A stretch of 5,836 bases of DNA, from positions 1 to 5,836 of the forward strand of contig CAZRNU010000175.1 of NCBI GenBank assembly GCA_964601515.1, read 5' to 3'. Origin of the DNA: PWND01 sp964601515. GTDB taxonomy: Bacteria > Bacteroidota > Bacteroidia > Bacteroidales > UBA7960. Below, piece by piece: positions 1-5,836 of this stretch (position 1 is its first letter; every line of letters starts with the position of its first letter). A program made the translations under genes and the position numbers. Under the pieces are notes generated by a model. It was given only the letters and a program-made list of their open reading frames with translations, did no database searches and had not been told where the DNA came from.

Positions 1-55
1 ATACCTTATACCTTATACCTTATACCTTATACCTTATACCTTATACCTTATACCT
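1..55. repeat. Tandem heptamer array, unit ATACCTT, about 7.9 perfect copies
   Basis: Seen directly: seven uninterrupted copies of ATACCTT (1-49) followed by ATACCT (50-55), with no mismatch. The array begins at the window edge and may extend further left. Its last two bases overlap the stop codon (54-56, minus strand) of the ABC ATPase gene, so the RNA of that gene would carry the complementary AAGGTAT repeat directly after its stop. Copy-number change would not alter the protein, because the stop lies at the array edge. Perfect copies suggest recent expansion or ongoing homogenisation. Function unknown. Confidence 0.95.
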
Positions 56-767
56 AACCAACCAACTCCCTTAGCGGATTTTCATTTACAACATCTGATG
101 CAATCTCTCCATCAAGCAATCTTATGATTCTGTGAGCACGCATTGCAATATCTTCTTCGTGAGTTACTACTATTATTGTATTTCCGGCTTTATGAATCTG
201 CTCGAATAGTGCCATTATTTCTACAGATGTTTTTGAGTCGAGATTTCCGGTTGGCTCATCGGCAAGAATTATGGAAGGTTTATTTACCATAGCTCTGCCA
301 ACTGCAACTCTCTGTTTTTGTCCACCTGATAATTCATTTGGCTTATGATGACCGCGATCTGACAAGCCTACCTGCTCGAGTATAAGTTTTGCTCTCTCGT
401 TTCTCACATGCTTAGGCTGACCTGCATAAATAAGTGGAAGAGCAATATTATCCTGTGCCGTGTATCTTGGCAGCAGGTTAAAAGTTTGAAAAACAAAACC
501 AATTTCTACGTTTCTAATTTCCGCAAGTTCATTATCAGACATTTTACTAACATCCTTTCCGTTGAGGAAATAATTACCTGATGTAGGTGTATCAAGGCAA
601 CCTAAAATATTCATCAGAGTAGACTTCCCTGAACCTGATGGTCCCATAAGAGCTACATACTCATTGCGTTTTATACTGAGAGATACTGATCTTAACGCTC
701 TAACTACCTCTGTTCCTACTTTGTAATGCTTTACAAGATTTTGGATACGGATTATTTCTTCGGTCAT
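54..767 (-). CDS. ABC transporter ATP-binding protein, MacB/LolD type
   Basis: This is the ATPase subunit of a type VII (MacB/LolD/FtsE-like) ABC system. Such proteins work at the inner face of the cytoplasmic membrane with an FtsX/MacB-type permease, moving lipoproteins, peptides or drugs by mechanotransmission rather than classical transport. The 237 residues contain every nucleotide-binding motif: Walker A GPSGSGKST (42-50), Q-loop Gln94 in FVFQTFNLLP, signature LSGGQ (146-150), Walker B IILADE (166-171), D-loop GNLDS (174-178) and switch His203 in VVTHEED. The length and the phrase FNLLPRYTAQDNIALPL are typical of this family. The ATG at 767 is preceded by A-rich sequence with no Shine-Dalgarno, as is usual in Bacteroidota. 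No permease gene lies in the window; a partner could be beyond the left edge or encoded elsewhere. It is separated from the upstream methyltransferase by a repeat hairpin and may have its own promoter. The family call is secure; the substrate is unknown. Confidence 0.95.
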   Translation of the reverse strand: MTEEIIRIQNLVKHYKVGTEVVRALRSVSLSIKRNEYVALMGPSGSGKSTLMNILGCLDTPTSGNYFLNGKDVSKMSDNELAEIRNVEIGFVFQTFNLLPRYTAQDNIALPLIYAGQPKHVRNERAKLILEQVGLSDRGHHKPNELSGGQKQRVAVGRAMVNKPSIILADEPTGNLDSKTSVEIMALFEQIHKAGNTIIVVTHEEDIAMRAHRIIRLLDGEIASDVVNENPLRELVG

Positions 768-780
768 TGGATTTATATTT

Positions 781-850
781 TGGGTATCGGGTATCGGGTA
801 TCGGGTAGAGGTTGCCCCCCTAAGACCTGATACCTGATACCTGATACCTA
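781..850. repeat. Long imperfect hairpin made of two opposed heptamer arrays
   Basis: Seen directly: the left arm 782-806 is GGGTATC repeated with period 7 (three and a half units). The right arm 825-849 is ACCTGAT repeated with period 7. The arms pair over 25 positions, plus T781-A850. The only non-Watson-Crick positions are 782/849, 789/842, 796/835 and 803/828, one per heptamer, each a G opposite T. A plus-strand RNA would therefore form four G-U wobbles, while a minus-strand RNA has A-C mismatches. Between the arms, TAGAGG (806-811) can also pair with CCCCTA (817-822) with one mismatch, extending the structure. No T-run follows on either side, so it is not a standard intrinsic terminator. 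It fills most of the gap between methyltransferase and ABC genes and shares the ATACC core with the array at 1-55. Confidence 0.9.
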
Positions 851-858
851 TTTCATCA

Positions 859-866
859 CAAATTTA
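859..866 (-). promoter_or_regulatory. Candidate -7 box for the ABC ATPase gene
   Basis: On the minus strand this octamer reads TAAATTTG, an exact match to the Bacteroidota -7 consensus TAnnTTTG. It lies just downstream of the methyltransferase stop. A start site a few bases further on would fall near 850, so the transcript leader would open with the heptamer hairpin and run about 80 bases to the ABC start. I see no convincing -33 TTTG at the usual distance, and the region is AT-rich, so a chance match is quite possible. Confidence 0.3.
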
Positions 867-869
867 TAA

Positions 870-1679
870 TTAAAATCTAATAAAAACTTTTTCCTTCACT
901 AAAGCTTTGTTAAAAAGCACTACTCCTATCTGAAAAAAATCTATACTAAGAGTTACTTCAGGTCTTTTTTGAATTTCCATCCATGCTTTTCTCATCCCTT
1001 CAGACCATCTTATATCATCAATTACAATAACAGCATTATCCGACATTTGTTGCGCAAGCAAACCGAAATACTTATTCACTGCCTCATAGGAGTGATTTCC
1101 ATCAATTATAGCAAAATCGATTTTGTCAATACTCTTAAAATAACTCTGCAAGGCATTATCAAAATCATTTATAACAACATCAATATTTTCAAATCCTAAT
1201 CTATTAAATGTATTGATTGCAATATTGGCAGTTTCACTACATCCTTCAATAGTTGTGATTTTAGATTTATTTGATACAGTTGAAATGTAAGATGTAGTAA
1301 TTCCGAATGATGTTCCTAATTCAAGAATAATTTCCGGATTAAAAAGCTCAATAATATGAGCAATTAGGCAACATTCTTTTTGATTTTTTAGCGAATGTTT
1401 TGCGATATCTCCAACCTGACGTTTGTAGCGATAAGGTTTTTGCTGTGAACTTTTGACTTGAATATTTCTTGGTCCTTGTCCGAAATCACAAACTGAAATT
1501 AGCCTGTTATCACTAAGCAAATCTTGTCTGATATTTTCTACTCGATCAAAATTGGAAGTGAAGTCTTGCCGGGAAAACCTTTCTTTAAGCTTACTGACAA
1601 ATTCATAATTCTTTACCCCTGAAAATCTATTACGGAAGAGTAATCTTAAATAATCAAATATTAAAAGAATTTTAAGCAT
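870..1679 (-). CDS. Class I SAM-dependent methyltransferase (Methyltransf_24-like, Bacteroidota family)
   Basis: A predicted cytoplasmic methyltransferase of 269 residues using S-adenosylmethionine; the acceptor is unknown, with small-molecule O-methylation the nearest family precedent. The Rossmann core starts near residue 95: motif I is ILELGTSFG (118-126), the ribose-binding acidic residue is Glu145 in TTIEGC, IIDGNHSYEA (191-200) follows strand 4, and IVIDDIRWSEGMRKAW (218-233) holds a paired Asp221-Asp222. The N-terminal 90 residues, with a basic hydrophobic start, the phrase VCDFGQGPRN (63-72) and RQVGDIAKHS (87-96), plus the ending KEKVFIRF, match from memory a conserved methyltransferase of Bacteroidota that lacks an assigned substrate. 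Both ends fit, so it appears complete. It starts 3 bases after the CAP-domain gene's stop, and an AGGGGAG ends 6 bases before its ATG, so it is probably translated coupled to that gene. Confidence 0.9.
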   Translation of the reverse strand: MLKILLIFDYLRLLFRNRFSGVKNYEFVSKLKERFSRQDFTSNFDRVENIRQDLLSDNRLISVCDFGQGPRNIQVKSSQQKPYRYKRQVGDIAKHSLKNQKECCLIAHIIELFNPEIILELGTSFGITTSYISTVSNKSKITTIEGCSETANIAINTFNRLGFENIDVVINDFDNALQSYFKSIDKIDFAIIDGNHSYEAVNKYFGLLAQQMSDNAVIVIDDIRWSEGMRKAWMEIQKRPEVTLSIDFFQIGVVLFNKALVKEKVFIRF

Positions 1680-1682
1680 GAA

Positions 1683-2339
1683 CTACTCCCCTATTATTTG
1701 CAAATTTTTACTCCCTTTCAAAGTATTAGGAAGTTTATCTTCCGCTTGCTTTTCTATAATTGTATAATACCACTGAAAGTTTTGAGTAGCGTAAACATAT
1801 TCATTTCTGATAAAAACACCACAACCAAGCTGAAGACCATTTTCAGATAAAATATTTTCTCTATGTCCTTTCGAGTTCATCCATTGAGTAATTAGTTTCT
1901 CCGCAATATCCAAATATGTATCACCATTGGAGATGAAATTATAAGCTATATTTTCAGCAATAAATGGGTTATTAATGCCTGCAAGTCGGGCCCTGTCACC
2001 GGTATTTCTTCTTTTTTTTGTTTTTGAATTTGTGTGAGAAAAGAATTTTTTTTCAACCATTTCTTTGCTATGATTATAAGCTGCAATTTCAAGAGCAGCA
2101 TGATAATCTAATGGTTTTATATCATTTTTAGTTCTTATTTCATTTGTAAGAAAAAACAAAGCTGCATTAATCAAAGCATAATCAGGTTGTGAGGGGTTGA
2201 TTTTCTGCTTGAAGATTGTAAAATTTCTGAAATTGTTATGATTTACTGAATCATAAAATGAATAGTCCCATACATCTTGAGAAATAGATTTTAATCCCCA
2301 AAAGCATAAAAGGATGAATACAGAAATACTTTTATTCAT
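1683..2339 (-). CDS. Secreted CAP-domain (SCP/PR1-like) protein
   Basis: The 218 residues begin with a signal peptide: a short basic start, a hydrophobic stretch from about residue 5 to 16, and likely cleavage near SISQ-D (18-22). The CAP domain covers roughly 54-190. Its four-residue cavity signature is visible as His90 (YNHSKEM), Glu129 (AENIAYN), the region around His102 (FFSHT) and His159 (QWMNSKGHRENIL). GCGVF (172-176) and YATQNF (183-188) form the closing strands typical of the family. CAP proteins in bacteria are exported and mostly of unknown activity; some bind sterols or lipids and others are proposed proteases. A polar tail of about 25 residues follows the domain, with no obvious sorting signal. 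It is first in a minus-strand pair with the methyltransferase, and its start lies in the divergent region shared with the prenyltransferase. The domain call is firm; the function is open. Confidence 0.92.
   Translation of the reverse strand: MNKSISVFILLCFWGLKSISQDVWDYSFYDSVNHNNFRNFTIFKQKINPSQPDYALINAALFFLTNEIRTKNDIKPLDYHAALEIAAYNHSKEMVEKKFFSHTNSKTKKRRNTGDRARLAGINNPFIAENIAYNFISNGDTYLDIAEKLITQWMNSKGHRENILSENGLQLGCGVFIRNEYVYATQNFQWYYTIIEKQAEDKLPNTLKGSKNLQIIGE
1686..1692 (-). promoter_or_regulatory. Shine-Dalgarno-like site for the methyltransferase, inside the end of the CAP gene
   Basis: The minus strand reads AGGGGAG, then TAG (stop of the CAP gene), TTC and ATG of the methyltransferase. The purine run therefore sits 6 bases before the start and is also the coding sequence for the last residues (Gly-Glu) of the CAP protein. 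Strong Shine-Dalgarno sequences are uncommon in Bacteroidota and the other starts here lack one, so this supports both the ATG choice and translational coupling of the pair. Confidence 0.6.
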
Positions 2340-2389
2340 AACGATAAATTTTACAAGTTTAATAATAATTTCAGAATCAGAAACTAAAA

Positions 2390-2418
2390 TATCAATAAGA
2401 ATGAAAAACTATCAATAA
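2390..2418. repeat. Pair of 9-base direct repeats TATCAATAA, spaced 20 bases
   Basis: TATCAATAA occurs at 2390-2398 and again at 2410-2418, with 20 bases between equivalent positions, close to two helical turns. The pair lies in the divergent intergenic region, upstream of the candidate -7 box at 2440. Same-face spacing is what a dimeric or tandem-binding activator would need, but in AT-rich DNA a repeat of this length could also be chance. Confidence 0.4.
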
Positions 2419-2439
2419 CCATTCCTTGACAAAAAGTAA

Positions 2440-2447
2440 TACCTTTG
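2440..2447 (+). promoter_or_regulatory. Candidate -7 promoter box for the prenyltransferase gene
   Basis: The sequence TACCTTTG is an exact match to the Bacteroidota -7 consensus TAnnTTTG, preceded by AAAAAGTAA, a context I associate with promoters of this phylum. A start about 5-7 bases downstream would leave a leader of roughly 12 bases before the ATG at 2465. The nearest upstream TTG (2426-2428) is too close to act as a normal -33 element, so the upstream half is unsupported. Confidence 0.55.
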
Positions 2448-2464
2448 AATAAACAAATTCCTCA

Positions 2465-3340
2465 ATGAAAATAGCGAGTATTAAAATCAAAAACTATCTT
2501 TCACTCGTAAAATTCAGCCATACTGTTTTTGCAATGCCATTTGCATTAACGGGATATTTCACTGCAGTGTACTCGCATGGATATGGATTTGATCTTCAAA
2601 AGCTGCTTTTAATAGTTTTATGTATGGTTTTCGCCAGAAATGCAGCAATGGGTTTCAACCGATATATCGATCGCGAAATAGATTTAAAAAACCCCAGAAC
2701 TTCATCAAGAGAAATCCCCGGCAAGATAATAACGCCAAAAAACGCCTTATTATTTGTTGTAGTTAACTCAATATTATTTATAACTACAACAGCATTTATA
2801 AATATGCTGTGTTTTGCTTTATCACCTTTAGCATTAGCAGTCGTTTTAGGATATAGTTATACAAAGAGATACACATGGTTATGTCATTTAGTGCTTGGAT
2901 TAGGGCTGGCTCTTGCTCCTGTTGGTGCATATTTAGCAGTATCGGCTCAATTTCATTATGTGGCAATTATTTACTCCTTAATAGTTTTGTTTTGGGTTGC
3001 CGGATTTGATATAATTTATGCACTCAATGATTAAGAATTTGACAGACAAAATAATTTGTTTTCAATCCCTTCATATTTTGGTGAAAAGAAAGCCAGAATT
3101 ATTTCAGCATTTTTTCATTTAATATCAGGCTGTTTACTATTAATAATTGCTTATTTTGAAATGTTTACATTAATTGCAACTATTGGAGTACTTATTTTTC
3201 TTTCTCTTCTAATAATTCAACATATCATTGTTATTATTAACCGAAACAGAATTAATGCTGCTTTCTTTATAACAAACGGGATAGCCAGTATTATTCTGGC
3301 GATTGGAATAATACTTGAAATGATAATTAATTATTATTAA
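2465..3340 (+). pseudogene. UbiA-family polyprenyltransferase interrupted by one in-frame TAA
   Basis: UbiA-family enzymes are inner-membrane proteins that move a polyprenyl chain onto an aromatic acceptor in quinone synthesis. Reading through the stop gives 291 codons, the normal family size. The N-terminal phrase LVKFSHTVFAMPFAL (14-28) and NPRTSSREIPGK (76-87) resemble the 'UbiA-like, other' branch that includes 4-hydroxybenzoate-type and MqnP-type enzymes of menaquinone synthesis; which of these it is cannot be settled here. Motif 1 is NRYIDREID (65-73). Motif 2 should read DxxYAxxDxxxD and is present as Asp182, Tyr185-Ala186, Asp189 and Asp193, but codon 190 is TAA (3032-3034). The frame does not change across the stop, and the rest (EFDRQ, SIPSYFGEKKAR, then three membrane segments at about 211-229, 232-257 and 265-288) is intact. 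The truncated 189-residue product would lose the last catalytic Asp and three helices. A recent nonsense mutation or a sequencing error is likeliest. Confidence 0.88.
3032..3034 (+). other. Nonsense codon within catalytic motif 2 of the prenyltransferase
   Basis: TAA stands where family members, from memory, usually have an acidic codon in a stretch like QDEEFD. A single G-to-T change from GAA would create it. The codons on both sides (AAT GAT before, GAA TTT GAC after) keep the motif and frame. Confidence 0.85.
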
Positions 3341-3391
3341 TTTAGCCCATTGAAAACAACAATACTTACTTCATACAAAAACTATTACCTT

Positions 3392-4474
3392 ATGAATTCT
3401 ACAAAGAAACTATTGTTTAGCAAAAGAAACATCAGTGCAAAACGATGCATTATAATTCTAATGCTTATGCTGACCTCTTTTGTTTATGGCCAAACAGACA
3501 CAGTTCGTATCGGCAAACACGACCCAATGACTGCAGAAAAGCTTTACAATGAAGGCATTTCGCTTTTTAGCAAAGAAGAGTATCCTGCGGCAATGCAAAA
3601 ATTCAGTGAGGCAATTTACAACAGAAGCGATTTTTATCAGGCATTCTATAACAGAGGCATTGTAAAAGATATTATGAAAGATTACAATGGAGCTATTGAG
3701 GACTTTAACAGGGCATTAATTTTAAAACCCAGAGATCCTCAAACTTTCCTTGCGAGAGGGAAAGCTTGGTTTGCTCTAAACAACCTTGAATCGGCCAAGG
3801 GTGATTTTTCAAGAGCATTGGAAGTTGACAAAAAAATGCATCTAGCGTATTATTACCGCGGTGTAGTTAATTTTATAACCGGCAAATATGACGATGCCAT
3901 ACTTGATTTTTCTGAAACAATAAATCTAAAACCAGACCATGCATATGCATATAACGACAGGGGAAGCTGTAAGTTAAAACTTGGGGATTTGGATGCCGCA
4001 GCTTCTGATTATTTGCAGGCAGTAGTAATGGATCCAACAATGTTTTTCAGCTATAATAATTTGGGAACTGTTAGAAAAGAACAAGGAAAATTTGAAGAAG
4101 CTGCTGAATATTACAGTACAGCCATAAGAATTAGAAATGATTATGCAGAAGCATATAATAACAGAGGCGTTGCTAGAATATTGTCCGAAAAATTTGAGGA
4201 TGCAATAAAAGATTTTGATAAGGCAATTGAATTAAATCCTGATATGATATCGGCATACAACAATAGAGGAAATGCAAAATATAAACTTAATGATTTTAAA
4301 GGAGCCATTGAAGATTATAATTTAGTAATCACAAAAGAACCTGAAAATGGATCAGCCTACCTTAACAGGGGAATAAGCAAGGAAATGATGAGAAACACTA
4401 AAGGAGCAGAAGAAGACTGGAGAAAAGCCGTTTCGCTTGGAGTAAAGGAAGCTGAAGAATTTCTGAAAAAATAA
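3392..4474 (+). CDS. Exported protein with nine tetratricopeptide repeats
   Basis: The protein has 360 residues when started at the ATG at 3392. A TTG at 3350 in the same frame would add 14 residues, but these lengthen an already long leader and have no ribosome site, so I prefer the ATG. A signal peptide is visible: basic residues to about 18, a hydrophobic core CIIILMLMLTSFVYG (19-33), and likely cleavage near VYG-Q (33/34). From about residue 47 the rest is nine 34-residue TPR units starting near 47, 82, 116, 150, 184, 218, 251, 285 and 319. Most share the pattern YNNRG...G/A..DF..AI.L.P. TPR arrays bind partner proteins and have no catalytic role. No enzyme domain, lipobox or membrane anchor is seen after the signal, so it is probably periplasmic. 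The PD40 gene follows after 29 bases and also encodes an exported TPR protein, suggesting the two act in one envelope complex. Partner unknown. Confidence 0.92.
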   Translation: MNSTKKLLFSKRNISAKRCIIILMLMLTSFVYGQTDTVRIGKHDPMTAEKLYNEGISLFSKEEYPAAMQKFSEAIYNRSDFYQAFYNRGIVKDIMKDYNGAIEDFNRALILKPRDPQTFLARGKAWFALNNLESAKGDFSRALEVDKKMHLAYYYRGVVNFITGKYDDAILDFSETINLKPDHAYAYNDRGSCKLKLGDLDAAASDYLQAVVMDPTMFFSYNNLGTVRKEQGKFEEAAEYYSTAIRIRNDYAEAYNNRGVARILSEKFEDAIKDFDKAIELNPDMISAYNNRGNAKYKLNDFKGAIEDYNLVITKEPENGSAYLNRGISKEMMRNTKGAEEDWRKAVSLGVKEAEEFLKK

Positions 4475-4503
4475 GTTTTCAAACCAAAAAATAAACTAAA
4501 AAG

Positions 4504-5836
4504 ATGAAAACCAAGATAAATATCCAAATAAAATCATTAATGATAGTAGCCCTAACTATCTTATCAATAAACGTTTACAGTCAAAATGTTGAATTTCACA
4601 GAGATTATTTTCCATCAGATAGAGCAGGGTTGAAAGAAGCTCTTCAGGACTTAAAGGATGGTGATAAACTTTTTTCGATGGGGCCTGCAATGTATACAGA
4701 TGCTTTAGTATTCTACACCAGAGCTAATACATTCAACCCTAACAATGCAATGCTTAACTACAAAATTGGGATTTGCTATTTAAATTCTGTAAATCACCCA
4801 AAGTCGATTGAATACTTTGAAAAAGCAGTAAGATTAAATGTGCCGCAAATAGATGTGTATTATTTTTTAGGCTTGGCATATCAATTCAATTTAGATTTTG
4901 AAAAAGCGGTTGAAAATTACAACTATTACAGACGTTCATTAACACCTCCCGAATTGATAAATAATCGTGAACGTATAGACAAAAGACTTGATGAGTGTAG
5001 AAATGCTGCTGAGTTGGTAAAGAAGCCGGTAAGAGTGTTTATAGACAATATGGGCAATACAATAAATTCAGTTTATGATGACTATAGTCCAATTTTAAGC
5101 TATCAAGGCAATATGCTATATTTTACTACACGCAGACCAATTGATAACAAAGCTAAAAGAGATAAAAACGATCATAAGTTTTTTGAAAACATATTTGTTT
5201 CACAAAAACTCGGCAATAGGTGGATGCCTGCCACTGAACTTGAAGGAAGCATAAACACCAAGAACTCACACGATGCCACAGCAGGGATATCGTTTGACGG
5301 ACAAACCCTATTTGTATATAAAGGAGACAAAGGAGGTCATATTTATGAATCTTTTCTAAAAAACAATAAATGGTCTAAACCCAAAAAACTTCCTAAAACA
5401 ATTAACACAGATTTCCATCAAACTAGTGTAGCTCTTACAAAAGATGGAAAAACCATGTATTTTGTAAGCAACAGAACAGGTAGTATTGGAGGTAAAGATA
5501 TTTGGATGACTACATTGGATGAAAAAGGAAGATGGGCTTTCCCTGTAAATATGGGCGCAACTATCAACACCGAACACGATGAAGAAAGTATTTTTCTTGC
5601 AACCGACGGAAAAACAATGTATTTCAGTTCAAGAGGGCACAATTCTATGGGAGGGTTTGACATTTTTAAAACTGTTTTCGAACATGGAAGATGGACTGAT
5701 CCTGTTAACTTAGGATTTCCAATTAACTCTCCAAACGACGACCTGTTTTTCACAATGGATGCAACAGGAGAAACCGGTTTCTTTTCATCTGTAAGACCTG
5801 ACGGATTTGGAGGAGCAGATATTTACATGGTAACTT
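4504..5836 (+). CDS. TPR plus PD40 beta-propeller protein, probably OmpA-family/PorE-like (3' end missing)
   Basis: The frame is open from the ATG at 4504 to the window edge, giving 444 residues with no stop. It has a signal peptide (hydrophobic core about 11-24, likely cut near VYS-Q, 26/27) with no lipobox Cys. Two to three TPR-like units cover about 45-170, for example NYKIGICYLNS and VYYFLGLAYQF. From about 178 come five PD40 blades. Their outer strands read SPILSYQGNMLYFTT, AGISFDGQTLFVYKG, SVALTKDGKTMYFVS, SIFLATDGKTMYFSS and LFFTMDATGETGFFSS, and blade junctions repeat INTK, INTD, INTE and INSP. In Bacteroidota this order is normally followed by a carboxypeptidase-regulatory-like domain and a C-terminal OmpA peptidoglycan-binding domain, both beyond the window. 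PorE of the type IX secretion system has this build, but paralogues are common, so PorE identity is only a possibility. Such proteins sit in the periplasm and tether outer-membrane complexes to the wall. Confidence 0.88.
   Translation, partial: MKTKINIQIKSLMIVALTILSINVYSQNVEFHRDYFPSDRAGLKEALQDLKDGDKLFSMGPAMYTDALVFYTRANTFNPNNAMLNYKIGICYLNSVNHPKSIEYFEKAVRLNVPQIDVYYFLGLAYQFNLDFEKAVENYNYYRRSLTPPELINNRERIDKRLDECRNAAELVKKPVRVFIDNMGNTINSVYDDYSPILSYQGNMLYFTTRRPIDNKAKRDKNDHKFFENIFVSQKLGNRWMPATELEGSINTKNSHDATAGISFDGQTLFVYKGDKGGHIYESFLKNNKWSKPKKLPKTINTDFHQTSVALTKDGKTMYFVSNRTGSIGGKDIWMTTLDEKGRWAFPVNMGATINTEHDEESIFLATDGKTMYFSSRGHNSMGGFDIFKTVFEHGRWTDPVNLGFPINSPNDDLFFTMDATGETGFFSSVRPDGFGGADIYMVT

Noticed and set aside
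1..55. CRISPR array or telomere-like repeat
   Set aside because: There are no spacers and the unit is only 7 bases. Nothing else suggests a chromosome end, and a gene abuts it directly.
781..850. Rho-independent terminator for the methyltransferase
   Set aside because: The stem is long enough, but no T-run follows on the minus strand and the minus-strand RNA has A-C mismatches in each unit.
969..1199. Plus-strand open frame of 76 codons
   Set aside because: It lies wholly opposite the well-supported methyltransferase and its translation shows no domain or signal.
3001..3060. Frameshift or programmed frameshift in the prenyltransferase
   Set aside because: The sequence before and after the TAA is in the same frame, so only a stop codon intervenes and no slippery sequence is needed.
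3056..3340. A separate small membrane-protein gene starting at TTG 3056
   Set aside because: It continues the prenyltransferase in the same frame, completes its motif and helix set, and has no ribosome site or promoter of its own.
2465..3340. Alternative genetic code with TAA as a sense codon
   Set aside because: TAA is the natural end of the methyltransferase, TPR and prenyltransferase genes, and no other gene here has an internal TAA.
3341..3391. Promoter with TACCTTAT box before the TPR gene
   Set aside because: It matches only 6 of 8 positions, overlaps the ATG itself, and the only upstream TTG is over 30 bases away.
3350..3391. TTG start at 3350 for the TPR protein
   Set aside because: It adds 14 residues before a leader peptide that is already long, with no ribosome site; the ATG at 3392 is the simpler choice.
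5356..5753. Two minus-strand open frames of 73 and 111 codons
   Set aside because: Both lie antisense to the PD40 propeller region, whose repeats in the plus frame are clear; they are shadows of that repeat coding.

Overview
The window looks like a piece of a low-GC Bacteroidota chromosome, probably free-living or environmental. The signs are AT-rich DNA, almost no Shine-Dalgarno sequences, an exact Bacteroidota-type -7 promoter box (TAnnTTTG) before a gene start, a methyltransferase family I know from Bacteroidota, and a TPR plus five-bladed PD40 protein of the kind that normally ends in an OmpA domain. No RNA gene, insertion sequence, CRISPR array or phage gene is visible.

Left half, minus strand, read right to left. 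A secreted CAP/SCP-domain protein (2339-1683) is followed after 3 bases by a Methyltransf_24-like SAM methyltransferase (1679-870). The last codons of the CAP gene supply a Shine-Dalgarno-like AGGGGAG for the methyltransferase. A 102-base gap follows, filled by a long hairpin built of 7-base repeats (781-850). Then comes a stand-alone MacB/LolD-type ABC ATPase (767-54). Its stop codon abuts a second array of related heptamers (1-55) that runs to the window edge. The ABC gene is thus bracketed by arrays whose units all fit ATACC(T/C)(T/G).

Right half, plus strand. A 125-base divergent intergenic region carries a candidate promoter and two 9-base direct repeats. It leads into a UbiA-family prenyltransferase (2465-3340) that is full length and colinear but interrupted by a single in-frame TAA inside its second Asp-rich catalytic motif. 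Downstream come an exported protein with nine TPRs (3392-4474) and, 29 bases later, an exported TPR plus PD40 propeller protein (4504 to the window end, incomplete). The last two probably form an envelope-associated pair.

I do not see a clearly new multi-gene system. The points most worth a second look are the heptamer repeats around the ABC gene and the lone nonsense codon in the prenyltransferase. Every gap between genes is under 130 bases.
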